Part shown: positions 1 to 7,998 of the stretch, piece after piece | Numbering within the stretch: the first letter of the stretch is position 1 | How the letters are laid out: each line of letters starts with the position of its first letter | Origin: Sphaerisporangium melleum | GTDB taxonomy: Bacteria > Actinomycetota > Actinomycetes > Streptosporangiales > Streptosporangiaceae | Length of the DNA: 64,000 nucleotides | Direction of reading: 5' to 3' | Assembly (NCBI RefSeq): GCF_014646695.1 | Contig: NZ_BMNT01000007.1 | Coordinates: 157,771-221,770 of the forward strand | The notes under the pieces: model-generated | Databases searched by the model: none | The model's input: only the letters and a program-made list of their open reading frames with translations | What the model was told of the DNA's origin: nothing | Translations under genes and position numbers: made by a program

Positions 1-2
1 TG

Positions 3-443
3 ATCGGCCTGGTGCTCGCGGCCTACCTGGCGACCACGGCGTGGGCCGGGCGCCTGGGCGGCGCCGAGCCGGGGCGGACGGCCGGGGAGCTGGCCCACTC
101 GATCGTGCCGATCGCGGTCGGCTACCTGATCGCCCACTACTTCACGCTGCTGCTGCTCGAAGGCCAGCGCACCCTGGCCCTGCTGTCGGACCCGCTCGTC
201 GTGGGAGCCGACTGGCTGGGCACGGCCGGCTGGACCGTTAGCGCGGCGGGCCTGAGCCCGGCGTCCATCGCCATGCTCCAGGTCACGGTGATCATCGTGG
301 GCCATGTCATGGGCACCGTCCTGGCCCACGACCGCGCCCTGGCCCTGTTCCCCCGGCGCACCGCGGTCATGGGCCAGATCCCGCTGCTCGTCCTGATGGT
401 GGTCTACACGGTCACCGGCCTGATGCTGCTGTTCGCCGCCTAG
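3..443 (+). CDS. C-terminal part of a polytopic membrane protein (fenitrothion-hydrolase-annotated family)
   Basis: The reading frame is open from the first bases of the window, so the start lies outside it; only the last 146 or so codons are seen. The segment has four or so hydrophobic helices. Motifs such as ELAHSIVPIAVGYLIAHYF and GHVMGTVLAHDRALALF resemble the C-terminal part of the actinobacterial membrane proteins commonly annotated 'fenitrothion hydrolase'. The name is historical and says little about the true role. It converges on the DyP peroxidase gene and shares a hairpin terminator with it. Family assignment is from memory of conserved motifs, so moderate confidence; that it is a real membrane protein is firm. 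Confidence 0.6.
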   Translation: MGLVLAAYLATTAWAGRLGGAEPGRTAGELAHSIVPIAVGYLIAHYFTLLLLEGQRTLALLSDPLVVGADWLGTAGWTVSAAGLSPASIAMLQVTVIIVGHVMGTVLAHDRALALFPRRTAVMGQIPLLVLMVVYTVTGLMLLFAA

Positions 444-467
444 CGGTCCGTCTGGACGGGCTCCGGT

Positions 468-502
468 GGAGCGGCCCGGCCCCGGCGGGGCCGGACCGCT
501 CC
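468..502. terminator. Bidirectional hairpin terminator
   Basis: GGAGCGG (468-474) pairs with CCGCTCC (496-502) and CCGGCCCC (476-483) with GGGGCCGG (487-494), with one mismatch and a 3-nt loop. It lies between two convergent genes, so it can serve both. Confidence 0.7.
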
Positions 503-511
503 GTGGCCGGG

Positions 512-1732
512 TCAGCCGAGCAGGGTTTCGCCGACCCAGCCGGCCGGGCCGCAGCCAGGTGGGATGGCGAACACCGCCGATCCGATCGGTGTGGTCCACT
601 CGTTCAGCAGATCGGCCTCGGCCAGGTTCCGTTGGACGGGGAGGTACTGGCCGGCGATGTCGGCCTGGTAGGAGGCGAACAGCAGCCCCGAGTCGGACCT
701 GCCCTCCGCGGTGACCCCCTCGTCGTAGTTGTAGGGCCGGCGCAGGATGCGTATCGCGGGGTCCTGCACGTGGGCCCGCCTGATGTGGGCGTATTCGGAG
801 ATGACCGGCAGCCCGGCGGGGGTGAGCCGGTCGAAGTCCGGCTCGTCGTGTTCGGCCTGGCCGGTCAGGGGTGCGCCGTCGCCGAGGCGCCGCCCGATGG
901 TGAACTCCCTGGCCGTCCGGTCCGCGGCGTCCCAGGTCTCCAGTTCCATGCGGATGCGCCGCAGCACCAGCGTGGTGCCGCCGCGCAGCCACTGCGGCCC
1001 GTCGGCGGCCCAGACCGCCTTGTCGAACTCCGGTGAGCCGGGCCGCGGGTTGACGGTGCCGTCCAGTTGGCCCATCAGGTTGCGCTGCGTCGTGCCGGCG
1101 GCCTGCGTGTGGGCGCTGCGGCGGAAGCCGCGCTGGGTCCAGCGCACCGTGGTGAAGGCCCGCGCGTCCTTGGTGATCACCCGGAGCGCGTGGGCCACGG
1201 TGAGCGCGTCGTCGGCGCAGATCTGTACCAGCAGGTCGCCTCCGCTCCACCGCTTCTGCAGCTTGTCGATGGAGAAGGACGGCAGGTCGGCCACCGAGCG
1301 GGGGCGCAGGTGGCCGGCGTCGACGGCGGTGAACAGTCCGGGGCCGAATCCGAAGGTCACCGTGAGCCGGGCGGGCCGTGCCGCCAGCTCGGCCTCCATG
1401 TCGGCCAGGGCGGGCCGTCCGGCGGTGAGCCGGCGGGCGTCGTCGGTGAGCAGGCGCATCAGCCGTACGACGGCGTCCCGATCGGTGCCCGGCCGCAGGT
1501 CCAGGCCGAGGAACACGGCGTGGGCCTGCGGATCCGTGGCGACTCCGGCCTGGTGCGGTCCGTGGAACGGCTCCACCGACGTGGCGGCGGCCACGGGTGC
1601 GACGGTGGCCGCCGGCTCCGCCGGAGCGGGTCGTTCGGCGGCACAGGCCGCGAGGGCGCCGGCCGCGGTGACGGCGGCGCCTCCGGTGAGCAGTCCTCTG
1701 CGGGTGAGGCGGGGTTCGGGGGTGGAGGGCAC
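512..1732 (-). CDS. Tat-exported Dyp-type heme peroxidase (EfeB/deferrochelatase-like)
   Basis: A 406-residue protein with a twin-arginine signal (TRRGLLTGG, residues 10-18, then a hydrophobic stretch ending in an AACA-type lipobox). The DyP fold shows in FGFGPGLF (about residue 125), the distal motif GQLDGTVNPRP (canonical GXXDG, here LDG) and the later histidine of EYAHIRRAH, the expected proximal heme ligand. DyP peroxidases oxidise bulky substrates or free iron from heme with H2O2 outside the membrane. It starts GTG 4 nt after the stop of the PCu(A)C gene, so the two are surely one operon. In actinobacteria this pairing recurs with copper trafficking genes. Function at family level is secure; the physiological substrate is unknown. 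Confidence 0.92.
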   Translation of the reverse strand: MPSTPEPRLTRRGLLTGGAAVTAAGALAACAAERPAPAEPAATVAPVAAATSVEPFHGPHQAGVATDPQAHAVFLGLDLRPGTDRDAVVRLMRLLTDDARRLTAGRPALADMEAELAARPARLTVTFGFGPGLFTAVDAGHLRPRSVADLPSFSIDKLQKRWSGGDLLVQICADDALTVAHALRVITKDARAFTTVRWTQRGFRRSAHTQAAGTTQRNLMGQLDGTVNPRPGSPEFDKAVWAADGPQWLRGGTTLVLRRIRMELETWDAADRTAREFTIGRRLGDGAPLTGQAEHDEPDFDRLTPAGLPVISEYAHIRRAHVQDPAIRILRRPYNYDEGVTAEGRSDSGLLFASYQADIAGQYLPVQRNLAEADLLNEWTTPIGSAVFAIPPGCGPAGWVGETLLG

Positions 1733-1736
1733 CGTC

Positions 1737-2282
1737 TCAGCCCTTGTCCATGTCCATGCCGGGCTGGTAGTCCTCCTTGCCGCCGGCGAAGTCCTTGCCG
1801 ACCGCGGTGAACTCCAGCTTCCCGCCGGCCTTGAAGGTCAGGGTGAAGGGGACCTGCGCGCCGGGCTTCACCTCCTGGCCGACGTCGATGAGCATGATGT
1901 GGTCACCACCGGGCTCCAGCGCGTGGGTGCCGTGCGCCGGGACGGTGAAGCCGCCCTCCTTCGGCCGCATGATCATCTTGCCGCCGGAGTCGACGACCTC
2001 GTGCAGTTCGACCTTCGGGGCGGCCGGTGAGGCGGCGGAGACGATGGTGATCGCGGTGTCGGTGTCGTTGACGAGGGTGCCGAACGCCGCCGTCATCCCT
2101 TCCTTGGTCGTCTTGACCCAGGGGTCGGTGATGGTGAGGGCGGCGGCCGGGGTGGAGCCGGTCACCGCGGCCGCCGGCGTGGCGGCGGCCGGTGCCGGGG
2201 TGGCCTGCGAGCCGCACCCGCCGAGGGTGACGGCCGCGGCGAGGGCGAGCCCGGCGGGCAGGGTGAGACGACGAACGAACAT
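1737..2282 (-). CDS. PCu(A)C-family copper chaperone lipoprotein
   Basis: 181 residues, beginning MFVRRLTL with a lipoprotein signal ending LGGCGS. The in-frame ORF extends upstream, but ATG at 2282 has AGGAAGG 7 nt before it. The PCu(A)C copper site is complete: histidine in VELHEVV, methionines in KMIMRP, and HIML about 30 residues later (H-x-n-M-x-n-H-x-M). Such proteins carry Cu(I) outside the membrane, typically to cytochrome oxidase CuA/CuB sites. First gene of a two-gene operon with the DyP peroxidase. No GGGAAC-N17-CGACT promoter of the kind found at 5.5-10.8 kb is visible in its leader. Confidence 0.92.
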   Translation of the reverse strand: MFVRRLTLPAGLALAAAVTLGGCGSQATPAPAAATPAAAVTGSTPAAALTITDPWVKTTKEGMTAAFGTLVNDTDTAITIVSAASPAAPKVELHEVVDSGGKMIMRPKEGGFTVPAHGTHALEPGGDHIMLIDVGQEVKPGAQVPFTLTFKAGGKLEFTAVGKDFAGGKEDYQPGMDMDKG

Positions 2283-2383
2283 GGTCAGGCCTTCCTGTGG
2301 CGGTCCGGGCCCGGCGCATGCCGGAAGAAGCCTCGGCGCGCGGGCACCGGACACGGGAGAAGAGGTCACGATGGCTTTCCTGC

Positions 2384-2414
2384 GGCCACGGCGGCACGAA
2401 GAGCGGCCGTGGCC
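2384..2414 (-). terminator. Hairpin downstream of the first RRGPP gene
   Basis: GGCCACGGC (2384-2392) pairs perfectly with GCCGTGGCC (2406-2414). It lies 58 nt past the stop of the gene ending at 2472 and before the PCu(A)C start, so it probably separates the two transcripts. Confidence 0.45.
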
Positions 2415-2471
2415 CCCGCCGGAGCGGGCACAGGGGACGGCGAAGGCGTTCCCGGCGGCCGGAGCGGCCGA

Positions 2472-3035
2472 TCAGCCGAGAACGCCGGCCGGTGCCGGGG
2501 AAGGCGGACCACGCCTGGTCAGCGCGTGGCGCAGCAGGGCCGAGCGCGGCTCCCGCGGCTCGGCGTCACCGGCCGGGACGGACGCCGGCATCGGTACGGG
2601 CCGCAGGTGGGCCAGTAGCAGCCGGCAGAGTCCGACGCCGAGCCGGCGCAGCAGTCCCCAGAGCACGGCCTCGCCGTGGGCGAGCCACAACGCGGTCAGG
2701 GTCACCGCCCACGCGTGCATGATCAGCATGCCGATGCCCGGCACCAGGCCGGAGTGCGCGTGCCCGCCGGGCGGCCCGAGCGGGACCAGGTGCGCGAGCG
2801 AGAAGATCAGGTGCAGCGCGACCTGCACGGCCGCCAGAAGGGGCAGGATGACCCGGAGCGTGCGCTCCCGGCCGGTCAGCGGCAGCGCCGCGCCGAACGC
2901 CAGGACCAGGCCGCCGAACACATGCGGCGTGGACAGCGCGCCGCCGGCCAGCACGTGCGCTCCCATGCCAAGCCCCAGGCACACCGCTGCGAACGTGGCG
3001 GCCCGGAGGAGACGGAAGGGGAGGCTCGCGGTCAT
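2472..3035 (-). CDS. Small membrane protein, RRGPP family (paralogue 1)
   Basis: 187 residues with about four membrane helices. It shares a layout with the genes at 3274 and 15842: an N-terminal R-x-L-R-A-A-x-F-A helix, HVLAGGA at the end of helix 1, a TGRER-type turn, ALHLIFSLAHL in helix 3, a His/Gly loop (GGHAHSG) before GMLIMHA in helix 4, and a basic tail carrying RRGPP. Histidines at the helix ends recur at matching places in all three paralogues, which suggests metal binding (inference). It is divergent from paralogue 2 and upstream of the copper chaperone. I know no function for this family. Confidence 0.85.
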   Translation of the reverse strand: MTASLPFRLLRAATFAAVCLGLGMGAHVLAGGALSTPHVFGGLVLAFGAALPLTGRERTLRVILPLLAAVQVALHLIFSLAHLVPLGPPGGHAHSGLVPGIGMLIMHAWAVTLTALWLAHGEAVLWGLLRRLGVGLCRLLLAHLRPVPMPASVPAGDAEPREPRSALLRHALTRRGPPSPAPAGVLG

Positions 3036-3273
3036 GGTCCGGCCATCATCCTATGAGGCCACGCCGGGGCGATAGCTGGGGCGCATATTCAGGGGGCCCA
3101 CACCGATGCGCACGCCGGGTGAGCGTTTCACGGGATTTGCGGAAATTCAGGCGCGTCTGACCGGCGAGTACGGGCCGGTCATCCGCCGTTCAGAACGAGC
3201 CCAGCGTTCTGGGGGGACATGTCCGTATTTTTACACATAGACGGCTTGTAGGGGGTCTGGCACGATTACGCCC
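3036..3273. promoter_or_regulatory. Divergent promoter region between two RRGPP genes
   Basis: 238 nt, noticeably more AT-rich than its surroundings near 3225-3250. It contains TACA (3232-3235), 11 nt, TGTA (3247-3250), a short inverted repeat that could be an operator. I see no good copy of the GGGAAC-N17-CGACT element here. Exact promoters are not assigned. Confidence 0.4.
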
Positions 3274-3843
3274 GTGCACATCGGTCGGCCGTTCTGGCGC
3301 GCGCTACGTGCCGCGGTGTTCGCGGTGGCGTGCGTGCTGGTTTCGGCCGCACTGCACGTGCTGGCCGGCGGCGCCCCCGTGAGCGCGGGCACCCTGGCCG
3401 TCGCGCTGGTGCTGACCTGGGCCGGAGCGTTCCTGCTGGCCCGTCGTCAGCGCGGGCTGGACGTCCTGCTGGTGGCGTGCTTCGCCGCGCAGTACGGCCT
3501 GCACCACCTGTTCCTCGTCGGCGCCATGACCGGCCCCTCGTCACCGTGGACCGACGAGCACGGCACCGGCCTCGGCATGCTGCTGATCCACGCCACGATG
3601 GCGGTCTTCTCCGCGTTCACCCTCGAACGCGGCGAGACGGCCCTGGCGACCATCGTGCACCTCGCGGTCACGTCCGTCCACGCCCTGCTGGCCGTCATCG
3701 GCCTCCTGCTGGGCGCGCCCGCCGACATCGTCCCGCACCGGCACGGTCGCGTACCCGACACCCGTTCCAGGGCGCCCCGCCGGTCCGACTTCGGCGTCGT
3801 GGTGTCACGGCGCGGTCCACCGCTCAGCCTCTCCGTTCTCTGA
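3274..3843 (+). CDS. Small membrane protein, RRGPP family (paralogue 2)
   Basis: 189 residues from a GTG. Same plan as the neighbours: LRAAVFAVACVLVSAALHVLAGG-type first helix, LARRQRG turn, GLHHLF in helix 3, HGTGLGMLLIHA before helix 4, long basic tail with SRRGPP close to the end. It is divergent from paralogue 1 and precedes the PepSY gene by 161 nt. The two adjacent copies are far from identical, so the duplication is old. Unknown function; a membrane role in metal (probably copper) handling is inferred from context only. Confidence 0.85.
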   Translation: MHIGRPFWRALRAAVFAVACVLVSAALHVLAGGAPVSAGTLAVALVLTWAGAFLLARRQRGLDVLLVACFAAQYGLHHLFLVGAMTGPSSPWTDEHGTGLGMLLIHATMAVFSAFTLERGETALATIVHLAVTSVHALLAVIGLLLGAPADIVPHRHGRVPDTRSRAPRRSDFGVVVSRRGPPLSLSVL

Positions 3844-4004
3844 TCCGGGCTGCCGCCGTGTCCGACCGGCGGCAACGGCTCGTCATGCCGTACGCCCGAA
3901 TGCCGCCCCGCGCCGCGTGCGCGCGTACCTGCGGCCGGACATCCCCTCGCTGACGTGACGCGCATCGTTGACGTGCGTGTTCACCGTGAACGGAGAAGCT
4001 TCTC

Positions 4005-5390
4005 GTGACCTCTACCGCTGACGTCGACCGCGCCGTCGACCCCGCCCGAACTCCCCCGCCCCGGCGGGCCACCTGGGCCGCGCTGCGCCCGCTGGTGCTG
4101 CGCCTGCACTTCTACGCCGGCATCCTCATCGCCCCGTTCCTGCTGGTCGCCGCGACCACCGGCCTGCTGTACGCGCTCTCCTTCCAGATCGAAAAGGTCG
4201 TCTACCAGCACGAGCTCACCGCACCCGTGGGCCAGACGCGGCTCCCGCTGAGCGGGCAGATCGACGCGGCCCGTAAGGCGCACCCCCAGGGCACGATCAC
4301 CTCGGTACGCCCCGCCGCCGAACCCGGTGAGACCACCAGAGTCCTGTTCGACCAGCCGGGCCTGCCCGAGAGCACGCAGATGGCCGTGTTCGTCGACCCC
4401 TCGACCGGGCAGGTGCGCGGCGAGCTGGCGAGCTACGGCGGCTCCGGCGCGCTGCCGGTGCGCGCCTGGATCTCCGAGCTGCACCGTCGCCTGCACCTGG
4501 GCGAGCCGGGACGCATCTACAGCGAGCTCGCCGCGAGCTGGCTGTGGGTCGTGGCCCTCGGCGGGCTCGCGCTGTGGCTGAGCAGGCGCCGCCGCAGCGG
4601 CGGCCGGCTGCGCGGCCTGTTCACTCCCGACCGCGCCGCCACCGGGTCGCGCCGCACGCTGTCCTGGCACGGGTCGGTCGGCCTGTGGGCGGTCGTCGGC
4701 CTGCTGTTCCTGTCCGCGACCGGTCTGACCTGGTCGAAGTACGCCGGGGAGAACATCGGCGACCTGCGCGCCGCGTTCGGCTGGCAGACGCCCTCGATCA
4801 ACACCGGCGGCGGCGGGCACGCCGGGCACTCCGGATCGGACGCTCCGGCGGCCGGCTCCCCGGACGCGGGCATCGACCAGGTCGTGACGGCCGCCGCCGG
4901 CAAGGGGCTGTCCGGCCCGCTGGAGATCGTGTGGCCCGCCAAGCCCGGCGGCGCCTACGTGGTCAAGGAGATCGACAAGACCGTGCCCGAGCGCCTGGAC
5001 CAGGTCGCGGTCAGCCCGGCGGGCCAGGTGGTGGGCGAGCTGCGGTTCGCCGACTACCCGCTGGCCGCCAAGCTGACCACCTGGGGCATCGACGCCCACA
5101 TGGGGCTGCTGTTCGGCCTGGTCAACCAGATCGTCCTGGCGGCGCTCGCCGCCGGCCTCATCGCGCTGATCCTGCTCGGCTACCGGATGTGGTGGCGCCG
5201 CCGGCCGACCCGCGGCTTCGGCCGGCCGTACCCCCGGGGCACCTGGCGGGCGGTGCACTGGGCGGTGCTGGCGCCGCTCGTCGTCGTCGCGCTCGTGGTC
5301 GGGTACTTCCTGCCGCTGATGGGGATCTCCCTGGCCGTCTTCCTGGTGATCGACGTCCTGCTGGGCCTGCGCGCCCGGGCCGCCCGCTAG
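4005..5390 (+). CDS. PepSY-domain, PiuB-like membrane protein
   Basis: 461 residues from GTG. Four membrane helices in the PepSY-TM arrangement: HFYAGILIAPFLLVAATTG (first helix), a large external part with the PepSY region, LSWHGSVGLWAVVGLLFLSA, IDAHMGLLFGLVNQIVLAAL, and a C-terminal pair. Histidines at the start of helices (LHFYAG, SWHG, DAHMG) are family features. A GGGGHAGHSG insertion is His-rich. Relatives occur in iron- and copper-limitation regulons and are thought to act in reductive metal uptake or cofactor assembly. The neighbouring copper chaperone, DyP and RRGPP genes fit that setting. Confidence 0.88.
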   Translation: MTSTADVDRAVDPARTPPPRRATWAALRPLVLRLHFYAGILIAPFLLVAATTGLLYALSFQIEKVVYQHELTAPVGQTRLPLSGQIDAARKAHPQGTITSVRPAAEPGETTRVLFDQPGLPESTQMAVFVDPSTGQVRGELASYGGSGALPVRAWISELHRRLHLGEPGRIYSELAASWLWVVALGGLALWLSRRRRSGGRLRGLFTPDRAATGSRRTLSWHGSVGLWAVVGLLFLSATGLTWSKYAGENIGDLRAAFGWQTPSINTGGGGHAGHSGSDAPAAGSPDAGIDQVVTAAAGKGLSGPLEIVWPAKPGGAYVVKEIDKTVPERLDQVAVSPAGQVVGELRFADYPLAAKLTTWGIDAHMGLLFGLVNQIVLAALAAGLIALILLGYRMWWRRRPTRGFGRPYPRGTWRAVHWAVLAPLVVVALVVGYFLPLMGISLAVFLVIDVLLGLRARAAR

Positions 5391-5408
5391 GCCGTACCGG
5401 AGTCCGGA

Positions 5409-5435
5409 GCCGCCGGGGCATCCCGCCCCGGCGGC
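5409..5435 (+). terminator. Strong GC hairpin after the PepSY gene
   Basis: GCCGCCGGGG (5409-5418) pairs perfectly with CCCCGGCGGC (5426-5435), 7-nt loop, 19 nt past the stop. It isolates the PepSY transcript from the ATP-grasp operon, which has its own promoter at 5485. Confidence 0.75.
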
Positions 5436-5484
5436 GCACCGGTTCGGGCTCCGGACCCGCGATCCGCGCGACACGCCGCCGCAG

Positions 5485-5515
5485 GGGAACCGATCGCGCG
5501 CGCCGGACGACTACT
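5485..5515 (+). promoter_or_regulatory. ECF-type promoter of the ATP-grasp/MFS/oxidase operon
   Basis: GGGAAC at 5485-5490, 17-nt spacer, CGACTACT at 5508-5515. The ATP-grasp start is 49 nt further on. The same hexamer, spacer length and CGACT occur at 9943-9970 (minus, TGGAAC), 9977-10004 and 10813-10840. GGAAC-type -35 elements mark ECF sigma promoters. Confidence 0.8.
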
Positions 5516-5563
5516 GTCCCGACGGGCGAGGAGCGGACGCGGCATCGTGGATTGGAGCGCCGG

Positions 5564-6790
5564 GTGACCATCGCCGTACTCGAAGCACTCACCTTCGGAC
5601 TCGGCCGGCTGGCGGCGGCGGCGGGCGAGGCCGGGGAACGGCTCTGCCTGCTCACCGGGAACCGGGAGATCTACCGCCACGAGCTGGACGGACCGGCGTC
5701 CGACGCGCTCACGATCGTCGATGTCGACACCCGTGACGTGGCGCGGTGTTCGGCGGTGCTCTCCGCACTGCCGGACCTGCGCGGACTGATCAATTCGACG
5801 GACACCTGGCTGGTCGCCGGCGCCGAGCTGGCGGCACGGCACGGTCTGCCCGGCACCGATCCGGCCACGGCCCGGCTGATCAGGGACAAGCTCGCGGTGC
5901 GCCGGCTGCTGCACGCGCGCGGCCTGTCCCACGGCACGGCGGTGGCGGTGCCACCGGACGCCACCGCCGAGACGGTTCGGCGGGCCGTCGGCCTGCCCGC
6001 CGTACTGAAGGACTCGGCCGGCACGGGATCGCGGAACGTGTGGCTGGTGCGGGACGCCGGGCAGCTCGGCCGGGCGCTGGCGGAGGCGGCCACGCGGTCG
6101 CTGATGGGACGGTTGTTCGCCGAGCCCTACTTCACCGGCACCCTGTACAGCGCGGAGACGCTGAGCTGGGCGGGCCGCACCCGGCTTCTCGGTGTCACCG
6201 GCCGGCTGCTGTCGGCGCGCCGCTTCGGCCGCGAAGAGGTGCTGTCGTTCCCCGCGATGCTGCCCGCCGCCGATCTGACAGCGATCGAACGGTGGGCCGG
6301 CGAGGTGCTGGCCGCGGTGGGCCATGGTCAGGGGTTCGCCCATGTGGAGTTCGTCCTGACGACCGGCGGCCCCGAGCTGGTCGAGATCAACGCGAGGATC
6401 GGCGGCTGCCTCGCCGGCGAGGCGATGTGCCGCTCGCTCGGGGTGAACGTCTACGCAGCCATGATCGACATGGCCCTCGGTCGTGCACCCGCCCTCCTGG
6501 ACGCCCCGTTGGACCCCGCGGCGACCATGGAGGCGACGGCGACCGTGCTGGTCTACCCGGACGGGACCGGAACGCTCGCCGCCGTCGAGGGCGTGAAACA
6601 GCCGGCCTCGCATCCCGGCGCGCCCGAGTGGTACCCGACCATGGCGATCGGAACGCGAGTGGCGGACCTCGGCGACCAGCGGGCCTGCGCCGGGCTGCTG
6701 CTCGCCACGGGCCCGACGACCGAGCTCGCGCTGTACAACGCGCTCAGCGCCGCCCGCGCGGTCCGGCCGGTCATGGCGGACGGCAGTTGA
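5564..6790 (+). CDS. ATP-grasp amide ligase of the putative metallophore locus
   Basis: 408 residues. The frame is open far upstream, but GTG at 5564 follows GGAG and begins VTIAVLEALTFGLGRL, a normal start. The ATP-grasp fold is clear: LPAVLKDSAGTGSRNVWLV (ATP-binding lysine and glycine loop, about residues 145-163), FAHVEFVL and the metal/ATP motif ELVEINARIGG (about 270-280). Such enzymes join a carboxylate to an amine through an acyl phosphate, as in dipeptide and small peptide natural products. It heads a three-gene operon with 4-nt overlaps (exporter, then flavin oxidase). The substrates cannot be read from sequence. Likely role, by context: condensing the units of a metal chelator. Confidence 0.88.
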   Translation: MTIAVLEALTFGLGRLAAAAGEAGERLCLLTGNREIYRHELDGPASDALTIVDVDTRDVARCSAVLSALPDLRGLINSTDTWLVAGAELAARHGLPGTDPATARLIRDKLAVRRLLHARGLSHGTAVAVPPDATAETVRRAVGLPAVLKDSAGTGSRNVWLVRDAGQLGRALAEAATRSLMGRLFAEPYFTGTLYSAETLSWAGRTRLLGVTGRLLSARRFGREEVLSFPAMLPAADLTAIERWAGEVLAAVGHGQGFAHVEFVLTTGGPELVEINARIGGCLAGEAMCRSLGVNVYAAMIDMALGRAPALLDAPLDPAATMEATATVLVYPDGTGTLAAVEGVKQPASHPGAPEWYPTMAIGTRVADLGDQRACAGLLLATGPTTELALYNALSAARAVRPVMADGS

Positions 6791-7998
6791 GCGGTGCACC
6801 GGCCTTCACCGGTCCCCAGCGCTTCATGCTGGTGAGCTCCTTCGTCACCACGCTCGGCAGTTTCGCCGTCCTCCCGTTCACCTCGGTCCTGCTGCGCGAG
6901 CGGCTCGGCTGGGAACTCGGGACGGTCGGGAGGGTGCTGGCGGTGGCCTCGCTGCTGCAGTTCGCCGGCTGCGTGGCGGGCGCGGCCGTCGCCGAACGCC
7001 TCGGCCTGCGCCGGACGCTGCTGATCGCCCTGGTGCTGCACGTCGCGGGATTCGCCGGCTTCACGGCCGGGGCACGATGGCCGGTCGTGACGGTCGCCGG
7101 CCTGGTCACCGTCTGCTGCGGCGCCGCGCTGTACCTGCCCGCGGCCAAGGCGTACCTGGTGCAGGACGCGGACGAGCGGCGACGTCCGCGGCTGCTCTCG
7201 GCGAGCAACGCGGCGCTGAACGCCGGGGTCGCCCTGGGACCCGCGGCGGCGGGCCCCTTCGCGCTCGGCTCCTCCACCGCGGTGTTCACCACGGTGACGG
7301 TGCTGCTGGCGCTTCTCACCCTCGGGCATGTGGCGCTGCCGCCGCCCGCTCCCGATGACGGGCGCCGGCCGGCGGAACCGGTGTGGCGCGTGCTGGACCG
7401 GATCGCGGCCGCGCCGTTCGCGGTCACGGCCTGGACGCTCTATCTGCACATGTGCTTCTACTACTACCTGCCGGTCTACACCGTCCCCCGGGTGTCCGCG
7501 GCGTTCTACGGTCTGGTGCTGATGCTGCACTCGCTGATCCTGGTGGTGCTGCAGCCGCTGCTGGCCGAGCGGGTGGGCCGGGCCGGCTACGTCCCGGCGA
7601 TGTGCCTGGGGTTCGCGGCCATGGCCGCGGGCATGGCCGTCCTGGCGCTGGGCGGCGCCGCCGCGATCGTGGCCGGGGCGGTGGTGATCTGCCTCGGCGA
7701 GGTGGTGCTGTTCCTGAAGAACGACCTGGAGGCCCTGGCCCGCTCCCCCCGCTCCGCCGCCGTGGTCTTCGGGCAGCAGCGGGTGGCCATGGGCATCGGC
7801 GCGTTCGGCGGCGGCCTCGTCGGCGGGGCCGGGTACGGCGCCCTCGACCAGGCCGGGCACGCCCCGGTGTTCTGGCTGGCCGTGGCCGCGCAATGTGCCC
7901 TGGTGCCGCTGCTCGTCCCCTTCGCCCGGCGGGCCCTGGCAGGACGTGCGGGACGAGCCGGCGTCCCGGCCGGCGACGACATCGCGAGGATGGGATGA
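6787..7998 (+). CDS. MFS exporter, putative metallophore efflux
   Basis: 403 residues with about 12 helices and MFS features (RLGLRRTLL loop between helices 2 and 3, duplicated six-helix halves). TTG at 6787 overlaps the ATP-grasp stop as TTGA; an ATG at 6826 is the alternative start. It has no long soluble domain. It sits between a ligase and an oxidase in one operon and close to an ABC importer, so export of the locus product is the simplest role (inference). Confidence 0.85.
   Translation: MSGAPAFTGPQRFMLVSSFVTTLGSFAVLPFTSVLLRERLGWELGTVGRVLAVASLLQFAGCVAGAAVAERLGLRRTLLIALVLHVAGFAGFTAGARWPVVTVAGLVTVCCGAALYLPAAKAYLVQDADERRRPRLLSASNAALNAGVALGPAAAGPFALGSSTAVFTTVTVLLALLTLGHVALPPPAPDDGRRPAEPVWRVLDRIAAAPFAVTAWTLYLHMCFYYYLPVYTVPRVSAAFYGLVLMLHSLILVVLQPLLAERVGRAGYVPAMCLGFAAMAAGMAVLALGGAAAIVAGAVVICLGEVVLFLKNDLEALARSPRSAAVVFGQQRVAMGIGAFGGGLVGGAGYGALDQAGHAPVFWLAVAAQCALVPLLVPFARRALAGRAGRAGVPAGDDIARMG

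Noticed and set aside
3160..3190. Possible fifth sigma-type promoter on the minus strand (CTGAAC-N17-TACTC) before the gene at 2472
   Set aside because: Two mismatches in the -35 and no CGACT; below the standard set by the four clear sites.
3981..5474. Long minus-strand frames opposite real genes (also at 42666, 46483, 51761 and others)
   Set aside because: High third-position GC opens such frames; they are low-complexity, lack motifs and lie fully opposite well-supported genes.
4544..6790. A 748-codon frame reading through into the ATP-grasp gene
   Set aside because: Everything before 5564 is antisense-like Arg/Pro/Ala-rich translation of the PepSY gene in another frame; the ribosome site and family similarity start at 5564.
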